Assembly (NCBI GenBank): GCA_020152595.1
Contig: JAIGNY010002236.1
Coordinates: 1,247,501-1,311,500, forward strand
Reading direction: 5' to 3'
Source: Chiridota heheva
Taxonomy: Eukaryota; Echinodermata; Holothuroidea; Apodida; Chiridotidae
DNA length: 64,000 bases
In this document: positions 37,101-49,100 of the stretch, piece by piece
Layout: every line of letters begins with the position of its first letter
How positions within the stretch are numbered: position 1 is the first letter of the stretch
Translations under genes and position numbers: made by a program
Notes under the pieces: generated by a model
Seen by the model: the letters and a program-made list of their open reading frames with translations, nothing else
Told to the model about the DNA's origin: nothing
Databases searched by the model: none

Positions 37101-40100
37101 ATGGTACCCACTTACCATGGACCTGTAAAAGCTGTGGTGTTTGATTGGGCAGGAACTATTTTAGACTGTGGTGTGTTTGCCCCAGCCAGCACCTTCAAGG
37201 AGATATTCAAACAAGAAGGAGTTCCCATCACGGACGAGGAGGCAAGGGGACCAATGGGAACACACAAAAGAGTAAGAGCATATCTATGTTTTGTATTTCT
37301 CAATAATTTAATTATTATCAGGCGCCATGCTTAACACAAGCTGGAGAGGGAGGCAATAATATTTTATAGATCAGCTATTTGTAAATTACTTTCATTTAAT
37401 ACAAAATGTAGCCCTCCTGGCTAATGATCCATACCCATAGAGGAAATCGAATTGAAGGGGGAGGGGGGGGGGGTAGTATTCATAGACATCAAAATAGATG
37501 ATACACACTAAAACTTTATCAGTGAAATGCCTTCAAAAGTGCTGAAATGTCAGTTTTGGGAGCTTTCATCACACAAACCTATGAAGTTTGACTTTTCAAT
37601 GTCCAAAACAATATTATTGCTCTGGCAGCAAATCCTTGCCTTTTGAGCTTATAGAACACTTTTTTAGAACAAATTCAATATGCTTTATGTAGGAGCTACA
37701 ATCTTGGACAAAACTGTTGGGACACTGGAGCTATTTTTTTACATCAATCTTGTAATTATCTGCAATATGTGATTTATTTTTAATTCTTCACCACATTCAA
37801 TGTTGAATTGAAGATACAATGTTGAATCAGCATTGATTTGTGCAAGAGAAGGGGGGGGGGTTGAATTATTCCAGGAAAAATTAGATCATACCTATATTCC
37901 AGGGACAAATTAGAGGATGACACAATTTGTTTTTCACACAATTTCAGATTGAAATAAAATAATACATTATTGATCATTTATTGGTGAGCATGCTGAGCAT
38001 AATGCGAACCTATGTAATGGAGATTATGTTCGGCCGGCCGTTTACAGATTTTTGTTGAGATTTCCTCAGAAATGTTAAAGTTTTTTGAGAATTCCCCAGA
38101 AAATGTTAAAGTTTCTTCGGAGTTCCTAAGAAAAAGTTAAAGTTTCTTCAGATATCCTTATGGAAGGTTAGAAATTCTTTACAAAATCTTAAAGTTTTTC
38201 ACAGACAATTAAGACAGATTGAAGACTAGTTTCCCTAAAAAGTCTATAAAACATTTGATATTTTCTTAGAAGATAACTGTAGAATGGTTTAATTTTCCAA
38301 TATTCTTCAGAGATCCTCAAGTCTCGCTCTCTTGTAGCACTGGAGATTTAAAATCCTTAAAATTCTTCAAAATATTTGGGCACCAACAGTTGTATCAGGC
38401 ATGATTATTAAACTCCACCTTTATTATTGTGGTCATTTGCATAAAGTTGCTACAGTATATGAACTGACCAGACTTTTTGATTTAGTATGCTTAGTCAGGG
38501 AGTGTGACAGGATGTGATTGCATATGGACATAGGGAGCGATGCCATGTGGGACATGGATGGGGGCCACAAATTTATTGTAGCAAATAATAAGACCACTTA
38601 TCTTGATTAAAATAACCACTCAACCACACAATAAGAACTTCATCCATTACCAATAATGATGCTCAACACCAACTTTCACAACAACTCAGGACCAACAGGA
38701 GAACAAATACAATGGAGCCATTGATAAGGGAAATTTGATCGTAATTACGTGTGGTTTTCAGAATGAAGAAAATAAAGAGGAAAAGTCTGACCCAACCTGC
38801 TTATGTATCAGGTCAGATCTGACTGTTTGAAGCTTTACGGAGCACAACAAGTAATGTTAATACCCTACAAGTAGGAAACTGTTTTGGCAAATACAAGTTA
38901 CGTGATACAATTTGTTTGACCAAGTGATCGCTTTGTCCCCCGCGCTGCTCCTAGTGCCTCAAAATTTTCAATGCGCGGCCGGCCTTTGATCTGACTTTAG
39001 TCAAAGACAAAAGATGTTGGTCATCAGTTTGATAATTGTCTTTATAGACCAGAAAAAGCACCCTTTTTGTGCAAAAATAAAATAAAAGGCCTAAACATAA
39101 TGTGCTCATCAACTTCCAAAAGAGAGTAAAACTTCCAATAACCTGGCTCCTGCTTTTGAGAAAGTAATTTTAAATCTAGATAAGGATAAATAATGATCTG
39201 ACTGTAGGACAGGGGTAAAGAAGCAGTTTTACATTGCACAAGATTACTAGAGATGAGAAAAAAGTCTTAACCTAGGATGGATGCCTGTAGTGCTATTAGT
39301 AGTAGTAAAATCAGAGATATGAATATTATGCTCATACCACATATCCAGTATAAAATCAAGTCTGTTCATAAACTCCTCTCTTACATAAATTTGTCATTAA
39401 ATTACCCCCTTTTTTGTCTAGATTTGAGTTGGAAATAAAGTTAAAGTTTAAAGTCTCCTCATATTATGACTTTCTGCCAAATTGTTGAAAAACTGATCTA
39501 AATTTGGGGCTTAGATGCAGGCTAATGTGAAAATATTCATACAAGTGGACACAATAAGAATTGTAAAGCGACCATCCTTATCAACCACAACATCTTAGCT
39601 TGCATTAAACATTATAATCCCCCTACTAACTTGAGAACCATGTGAGAAAAAGAAAACCTTATTCCCACCCATTTATTATTACAATTCATCGCTATGGGTA
39701 CTGTGTGACTCTTGAATACAATACAAATCTTTGTTTTGATTATTTAGAAACTCTATTTTTTTCTGTGTTTGCAGGGTTGTCTCAGATCTCTTGCATTATA
39801 AGTAATAACTTTAAGGTCTGCCATACAAAGTTTGAATTAAGGCAGTTTGCCTTGAACACAAAAGAAAGCATGGAAAAAGTTCCAACCTTGTGGACCTCAA
39901 TAATTTCAAGCTCGTGGACCTCAATAATTCCAACCTTGTGAAACTCAATAATTCCAACCTTGTGGACCTCAATAATTCCAACCTTGTGGGAATCAATAAT
40001 TCCAACCTTGTGGACCTCTATAATTCCAACCTTGTGGACCTTAATAATTCCAACCTTGTGGACCTCAATAATTCCAACCTTGTGGGACTCAATAATTCCA

Positions 40101-43100
40101 ACCTTGTGGACCTAAAAAATTCCAACCTTGTGGAACTCATAATTCCAATCTTGTGGACCTCAATAATTCCAACCTTGTGGACCTCAATAATTCCAACCTT
40201 GTGGACCTCAATAAATCCAACCTTGTGGACCTCAATAATTCCAACCTTGTGGACCTTAATAATTCCAACCTTGTGGACCTCAATAATTCCAACCTTGTGG
40301 ACCTCAATAATTCCAACCTTGTGGACCTCAATAATTCCAACCTTGTGGAACTCTATAATTCCAACCTTGTGGAACTTATTTATTCCAACTTTGTGGAACT
40401 CAATAATTCCAACCTTGTGGGACTCAATAATTCCAACTTGTGGACCTTAATTGCTTTCAACCTTGTGGAACTTATTTATGTGTGGCATCCTCTATACTTT
40501 CTTGTTTTTGACAGCAGAACTTAAAGTTTTTAGTGAATTTTCAAAGATGTGATTCTGCTCTCAAATTCTCAGATTCGTTCTCTTTCTCTGCCAATTTGTT
40601 TTTAAGTTCCATCTACACTCCCTTTGCCTGAAATTCAATGGCTTCTCCTAGATATGATTCCAATCTGGAAATGGACTGCTGTAAGTCTTTGAGAGTTTGT
40701 TTTACAGACTTTTGGAAGTTGACAATTGCAGCCATCCCAAACATTTCCTTGCCTAATCTGCTCTAAGGTTCTTCCTGTACATAGCACAATAGGGAGGAAC
40801 CTTGGGCAGTGGCTCTTGTTTGGTGCATGGAATCTTGTTTGTTGGTCAAGGGGTTAGCCTCTTGTTCCAGTTCCAGACATTATTTCCAAGATAGAATATT
40901 GCAAAAAATATCACGGCAAATGTTATAACGGATAAAAAAAACTAAAGATAAACTCCAGTTATAAGATTTTCACTATCTCTTTGAGATCAATGCAACTTTA
41001 GCCCACCATGCCTTAGACTCATTGTCATATATCTCATGTTCCTTGATGTGTTTGCTGTCTTTTCTTTTAAGATTCACATTGAGAAAGTACTAGAGGTGGA
41101 TGCAGTTCAGAAAAGATGGAGAGAAAAGCGTGGCCAAGCATCAATGGAGGGAGACATTGATAGGATGTATAAGAACTTCATTCCTCTACAGATACAAGAA
41201 CTCAAGAATCACTCAAATATCATCTCAGGTATGAGTAGACGTTGACATATGGAATAGAGGGGGTGCCGCCGGGTAACACAAAATTGAACCCAGAAAAATC
41301 AGTGTTTACTTTTTCTCGAAAAGAGGATGTCGGTAGATTTTGAGGCATTGATTAAATTGGTAGAATTTGGTCCAATTGAAAACTTGAACAAGCAAGGGTA
41401 GATCAGAAAATGTCATGCATGGTTGATGATCACCCTGGGGACAAATGCACCACATGTCCTTTTGGGTGGGTATTTTAGGGGTAAATATAGGGAACTCAAT
41501 TTAATGTATTTTTTAAGCTTGCATGGTATATCGGTTTGGGGCTGATTTATGTTTTATATATAAAAAAAATAGAAGTACAGACAGAAAAACCCAAATCACT
41601 GTACAAATATTCCAGAAGATGGTAGAAATTGGTTTTATTTCAATTAAAAGACAGTTCATGCTTTGTGTAAGAATGTATTTTGAAATATCTTTTGATATAT
41701 TTGTGAAAATATGTGATATATATGCAGAATAAGTTAATAATACTATTGAGAAATGAGTGGAAATATATAGTCATGAATGTTACATGTACCTGTAATAACA
41801 GGCTCGAATCCGCTCAATAATGTCTCTTTGTTTCTTCTTTCTGGGCTAAAATTTCCATGAACACAACAACTGTACCTTCATTTGTTATAATGCCTTTTAT
41901 TTTAAGTCCTTAACATTCTCTTTAGAGTCCTTTAGTCTTGTAAAATACTTTGTTATTTTATTATAAATCTTGGTGTTATTTTATTATAAATCTTGGTGAT
42001 AACAATATCGCAAATCGCAAGACCATTCACTCATAAATTCACAACCAACCCCGCCCTACTGTATATGTACTGTACAAGATTACATTCACTATAAGTTACA
42101 ACACATATTGTGTATGGGCGATGGCCTCTGGATATGAAACTTATGAATAAATATCATGACTCACCAGAATAAAGAAGTTAAAACGCTTACGACGTGTTGA
42201 GAGCAACGTGATTTCCTATCCTTTCTATTCTGATTATTCTCTACCATGCACTTTTCCACCTAAAGTGTGGTATTTTTCTCCAACATGACTAAACGCTTTT
42301 GCCTTGACCTTGACTTTCTCTCCCCCCCGTGACCTACCTGCTTCCTCCATGGACCATTCCTCAGCCCTAGTCCCCAAACTTGTAATTATTTAAGCTACCA
42401 ACAAACCAGACAGTTTCAAAAGGGTTTGCCCCCTTCCTCATCCACAAGGCGCTCAACAGCCTTGTTGGTACCCTCCCCAAGGTTTCTACCCTCAGATCCG
42501 GTGATCTCCTGGTGCATTGCACCAGGGACACTCAAGCCACCACCTTCCTCACCATCAACCCTAGCTAATGCCGATATCAACATAACAGTCACTCCCCACC
42601 ATTCCCTGAACTCCAGCAAAGGTATCATCAGAACCAGGGACCTTGCCTGCTTGACCAATAAAAACCTCGTTGAGGAACTTGCCAACCAACACATCACTGA
42701 GGCCTGTTGTCTCATCCTCAAGAGAGACGGTGCCGAAACACTCACCAATCCCATCTTCCTGACTTTTGCCACACCAACTTTCCCCTCCCACATCATTGCC
42801 AGCTATCTGAGAATCCTAGTCACCCCTACATTCCCAACCCTCTCCACTGTCATAAGTGCCAGAGGTATAGCCTTGGAAAAAACTCCTGCCGCAGCCAAGC
42901 GCACTGTGGCAACTGTGGAGCCTCAGACCATGACCAATTGTGACAGTACTCACTGAGTCAACCATCCCTCCTTTAAAAACTACCCCACCTGGTTTCAGGA
43001 AAAACAGATAACTAAACTGAAACCCCTTAATCCCAGCACCACTCACCCAGAAGCCAAGAAGCAATTCCTTGTTTCCCTCCACACCAAGCCTTCCTACTCA

Positions 43101-46100
43101 AGTGCAGTCTCCTCAAACACCAAAACCGCCCCTCCTAACACAACTAAAACTGACTCACATGCCCAAACCAACCTCACCTGGCTCTTCTTACTGAGTCCTA
43201 AGCCCATCACCCCTACCCCAACACCTGAAATGCCATCACGCTCAAGCCAACCTGGCCAACAAATCAACAAACAGCCCACCATCCAAACCCACACATATGA
43301 CACATGGATTGTTCGAATACCGAACCCACTTATTGTCCAATTTTCAAAAACAACTGCTCCCAAAGAAACAGGGACAGGTCCAAAGAATAAACAAGCCAAC
43401 CCAGACCCAACAGATCTTCCTCCAGATAACCCCCTGCCTCTTAATGGCATACAACAGAAACAATTACAATAACATTCACAACATTATACAATGGAACATC
43501 AGGAGCCTTAAGGCCAACTCAAAAGAAATTTACCTTCTAGCCACCACCTTCAACCTGGTTATCTTCTGCCTTCAAGAAACCTTCCTGAAAATCACTGACC
43601 ATTATTCCCTCAATAACTTCTCTTGCTACCATAAACATCAAGATGATGCCGACAGGGCCTGTGGGGGCATTTCCATCTTGTTAGACAAGATATCCCACAC
43701 AGCCCTATTTATGTGAACACCACATTCAGGCCATCTGTATCTCATATCTCCCTCCACAAAACCTTTACTCTTTGCAATATCTATCTCCCCCAATGCCAAC
43801 ATTCAGCCAACTAGCCTTAACAACCTCATCTCTCAGCTCCCCTTTCATCCTTCTTGGTGACTTCAACCCCCTTTGGGGCTCCAATACTACCACCCTCAAA
43901 GGCAAGCTCATCGAAAACACTCTGTAACAGCACAGCCTCTCTTTGCTCATCACTAACTCTCCCCGACCTACCTTCACCCTGTCACAGGCTCCCTCACCTG
44001 TATTGACCTGTCTATCTGTTCCCCCAACCTCCTCCTTGATTTTAGCTGGAGGGTCACTGCTGCCCTCTGTGGTAGTGACCATTACCCTCTCCTAATTCAC
44101 TCCAACCTTCACACCCCCACAGACCACATCCCCAACTGGAACCTTAAAAAGCCAATTGGCCCCTTTTTAAAACCCTCTGCAATTCTTACCTCTCCCCCAT
44201 CTCTTTTGAGGGTGAGGATCCAATATCAAACTTCAGTATCATCCTAATCAACATCGCCACCTGCTCCATTCCCAAAACCCCTAACCACCCCCAATCCCTG
44301 GTTTAACAATGACTGCAAAAATGCCATCAAGAACAGGAAAAAAGCCCTCAGAAACTTCAAATCAAATCCGACCACCCTCAACCTCTTCCACATCAGCCGT
44401 GCCAATGCCAGGCGCACTATTAAGGACAGTAAAACCAATACTTGGAACAACTTCATCTCTTCTCTCACCACCAACACCCCCACAACGAAGAAGATTTGGA
44501 GAATGGTACAACTTCCACGGCAGGATGGGCAAGTCTCCCATCTCCCATCTCTCCTGGAATGGTAATCTGCTCACTGGGAAAAAGGATAACGCTAACCGCC
44601 TCGCTGCCTCTTTCAGCAACATCTCATCCTCGGCCAACTACTCAAAGCTTTCAAAGCCAAAAAAGCTTGCAACGAAACCTGGAGTATTACCTTTCCATCC
44701 AACAACACCGAGAGCTACAACATCCCTCTCACCCTATCTAAATTAAAGCAAGCCATCCACGATGCTGGCTGGACCTCCAAGAGCCCAGATAACATCCCCT
44801 ACCAGTTCCTGAAACACCTCCCCAATAAGGCCACTGCTACCCTTCTCACCATCCTCAACCACATTTCCTTTCCCCTTATCTGAAGTACAGCTTAAGCTAT
44901 CATCACCCCTTCCCCAAATTGGGACAGCACCGACCCCTCCAGCTATTGCCCTCACTTGCTGTCTCTGTAAAATTATGGATCATTAACCAGAGACTTAACT
45001 GGTTCTTTGAGAATAACAGGATCTTCTCCCCTCTGTAAAATTATGGATCATTAACCAGAGACTTAATTGGTTCCTTGAAAACAACAGGATTTTCTCCCCT
45101 TACCAAACCGGCTTCCGGAAATGTTGCAATACCTTGGACCAGTTAACCATGCTCGACACCACTATCTGGTAATCCTTTGCAGAAAAGGAATACCGCATTG
45201 CCATCTTTTTTTGACCTCGAGAAAGCTTTCGACACTACTTGGAAATAAGGCATTACTCGCAAGCTTCACACCATCAGCCTCGGAGGCCACCTCACCATCT
45301 TTATTCAAAACTTCCTCTCACCCAGGCACTTCCAAGTTTGTATTGGCCACACCCTCTCCAACCCCTACCCCCAAGAAGAGGACGTCCCCCAAAGCAGCAT
45401 CCTCTCTTCAACCTGAGCATTAACAACATCACAGATAAACTTGGCCCCAACATCAAATGTGCCCTCTACGTGGAGACTTCACCATCTTCTAATCCTCCCC
45501 TAGCTTTCTCTCATTGAAAATAGACTCCAACTTAGCCTCAATCGGCTGCAAGACTGGTGCAACAATAACGGTTTTAAATTCTCCAAAGACAAGACGGTCT
45601 GCATGCACTGTCATTTCAACAACCTCCGCTCTAATCTGAACCTTGTGTTCAATGATAATGGTATCCCTAAAGTTGACCACACTAAGTTCCTGGGTTTAAC
45701 CCTAGACCCCAAGCTCTCTTACAAGCAACACATCACCAACCTGAAACAGAAATGCAACAGCTCCCTCAACATTCTCTGCCTCCTTTCCAACACCACTTGG
45801 GGTGTGAACCGCCATGCTTTCCTCAAAATCTTCAGGCTCACCATTTGTGCCAAGCTTGACTAAGGCAATATTGTATACTGTGTTGCTCACAACTCATACC
45901 TCAACCACATCAACACCATCTAAATTGAAATCCTAAGGCTTTGTCTAGGTGCCTACAGGACCTCCCCAATCACCAGCCTTCACATTGAAGCCAACGAACC
46001 CCCCTTCCTGCTAAGCTGTAGAAAGCTGAGCCTTTCCTACACTTTTAGAGCCCTCACCAACACCCAAAATCCTGTCTACAACCTCATTAGGTATCCCAAT

Positions 46101-49100
46101 TTCTCCACGCCCTTTGATAGAACTAAAACCCTATCCCTCCCTTTAGCTTACACATCAAACCCAACCTTCATTATCTCAGCATCAACCCTGACACTCTCAG
46201 CACCTTCTCTGGGCCCACTTTTCCTCCCTTGGCTACCCCCTCCCTTCCATCCACCTGGGCCTCTCCACTCATCACCAAACCCAAACCCACCCCAACCTCT
46301 TCATCAAGCTCCTCAACCAAATCAAAGACCAACTCTCAAACTACAACTCTATCTATAGTGATGGTTTTAAGGAAGGCGACAAGAAAGCTGCTGCTGCTGC
46401 TGTCATTCAAGATATCACCCTCAGTAGCAGGCTTCCCAACTACTCATCCATCTTCTCAGCCAGACCATCCTGCTCACCCTCAACTCTCAACTGTATTGAG
46501 TACTCCCCGCTCAGCCACTTTGCCATCTTCTCAGACTCAAAGTCTTCTTTACTAACCTTAAGTGGGATAACCCCACAACCCACCGCCTCCATAAACTGTC
46601 CCCCCCCCCCCCTCCTGATCTGCAGGAAAAGTATTGCTTTCTTCTGGATACCAGCCATATTGGTATCCTTGGTAATGACAGAGCTGATTCAGCCGCTAAG
46701 CTTGCCATCAACTTCCCCCAACCCCCCTCTCTGACATCAAACCGCTTATCGTTTTCCTTGTTCGTGACTGCTGGCAAGCCTCAAGGGACTCTAAATTGAT
46801 AACAAATTCCACGGATCCAGCCCACCATTCCGACAAACCCATCATTCACAATCTCTCCTGTATCAACAACGTCCACATTACCTGCCTTAAAATAGGTCAC
46901 ACCCACCTCACTCACTCCCACCTTCTTACTTATTGGCTCCTCTACCCCTCTGCAACAATTGCCATTGCCCCCTCACAGTCAACCACGTCCTGCTTGCCTT
47001 CCCCTGTACAACCTCTCCAAAGCTTCCCTCACCCCTCACAACTCCATAGCCGAGCTCTTCTAGAACCCCCCCTCCCCCTGATAAAAGTATCTCCTTCCTT
47101 CATCATGCCTCCCTCTACAACCATATTTAGTCCTCCTCTCCCACCCCCATCTACCTACTTGTTTTACATCCCTGCACTTCCTCTTTTGATCCCAGCTTCC
47201 CTGGCTCTTAGTCACCATACTTCTCTCAGACTCATATTTTCTTTTCTTCTTTTCTCTGGAGTGATCTAACCTCTCAGGCACAATTTGACCCTCGCTGTTG
47301 TGGTGCTGTTAAGCTCTCATCAAACAAATAAACACGAGCATGAGTTCTGCATGTAGTAACTCGGAAAGTGTTCTCATTGGTCGAAAAAGTTAACTTTATT
47401 CTCGCTGTATGTAAATTAGCGCAAGGGGTGATTTTTTTCCATGCACCAGTAACAAGTTCACTGTGTGTACCATTTTAAGTTGGCAGGATTTATATCTTGT
47501 TTACTTGCTGATGATTTGTTCTTTAGCGTTAAGAATAGGATTATATAGTTTACTTTGACTAGTGAGGATTGAGATGTAGCTAAGTTAGCAGGATTGATAT
47601 GTTTTTCACTTGCCATTAATTTGTTCCTTGATGCTGTGTATCAGTTTCAAAAGTTTTTTAAAGTTTGAATCTGGGAAAGACCGTCACTGTAAATAGCATG
47701 GTTTAGAGGAGTGAAATTGCATGATTGTTATGAAAGATAAATTATCCCCATGCTATCAGTATCACTTACCAAGAAGCTGGTATGATTCACAATTAGATCG
47801 CAAGAGAAAATGACCATTTATCCCCTCAAAAGTTTGTTTTCCTTCCCGATCTTATTTTCATGTGTAAATTTGTACAACAGTCCTGGTCAAAATTGTTCAG
47901 ATTTTCAAAAACCGAAAGATTTCATTTAATTTGTTTTGAAAAATCTTCAGAGTGCCTAAGAATTGATTTTACCTGGGTGTACATGTGCGGCCTGTGTTGT
48001 AAATATAATATATATTTTTTTTTATAGCTCCTTGCTGAAACAAAGTCTGGTTTAAGTACAGAGTACAATGTAATTCAATTTAATTTTCAATCCTGATGTA
48101 TTCAAATCACGTATCGTATTATTTGTATAGAGATTGCAGGTACTACACTTTTATTTTTCATTTTGATGAACAAAATATGAATTTGGTGGTGAGTGGGACA
48201 CTACTTTTTATTAAAAGGGCATTTTCTTTTCTGTACACTCCCATTCAAGCAGTTTTGGCAAATACCATATAAGGCTATATGGCGGGACCCTTTGGAGGCT
48301 TAAGTATAATAGAAAATGCCACTGCCATGCACAAACGGGGCCAATTTAAAGTAAAAGCATAGCAAGAATGATTATTGAAATTGAAAAATAACATGCAGAG
48401 AGAGAGGTAAGCATGATTAATGAGTTTTTTTTTGGTTGAATTATATATTTTGTAGCTATGCTTAATGTTTGAAAGAAATCTTGAGTATCAAGTGGGTAGG
48501 ATCTCAACTGTAAGATTTTCCCACCATAGGCTATATGCAAATCAGCAACAATTGTACTGTGTGGTCAATTATACGATGGCTAGCATCGCATCGTAAAATG
48601 ATACATTTAGAGGCTTAATTTGTGTTTTACAACTATCCGACAAATTTCTTTTTTTTTTACATGAAAGAAAATTGAAATTATGATTATGAATAGAAATCGT
48701 GAGCAAATAAGGGCATGTAGATTGCCTGTTGACACAGTCTTTTTCATAACATTTTTACGTGGCTGGCTTGGAACATCGAGAATTGTTTACTGCTTTCTGG
48801 ACCTAGACTGACGAATGGGTAAAATCGGCATCATTTGAGGGCAAATGGGGTAATAAAATCACTTCACACGCAAACAACATTAAAGTTTATTATGATATTT
48901 TATTTATCAATGCCTCAATTATCATTTTCAACATTATTTACAGAAAATACTGTGATACAAACATTGTTAGCTGCTATCATATAACAGTGCATGTAGTTAC
49001 TATAATGCACTTTAGGTTTATGCTCATTTACATTAAGGGTGAAAAACCAGTTTTCCAGTTGAAACCGGTTTTGTTTTGGAAACCGACCTGTTTCATGTCG

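Larger units (their letters stand above)
42320..47335 (+). mobile_element. I-group LINE (Nimb/I-like) with RNase H, copy 1, nearly full length
   Basis: About 5 kb, sense to the host gene. In order it has ORF1 with zinc knuckles (42345-43470), endonuclease (43480-44110), reverse transcriptase (about 44700-45950), RNase H (46350-46710) and a 3' end finishing in ATCAAACAAATAAACA near 47320-47335. An RNase H domain after RT places it in the I group; Nimb or I itself are the nearest fits from memory. The sense strand is C- and A-rich and very poor in G. There are many frame changes across ORF2, so it is inactive. Copies 2 and 3 are relatives. Confidence 0.85.

Noticed and set aside
37983-39000. 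Two GGCCGGCC octamers as ends of an element
   Set aside because: Flanks of the two sites do not match in either orientation.
39890-40524. Open frames of up to 186 codons with LNNSNLVD or LRSTRLEL repeats
   Set aside because: They come from a 24-bp minisatellite whose period is a multiple of three; no start context, splice site or non-repeat coding flank supports a protein.
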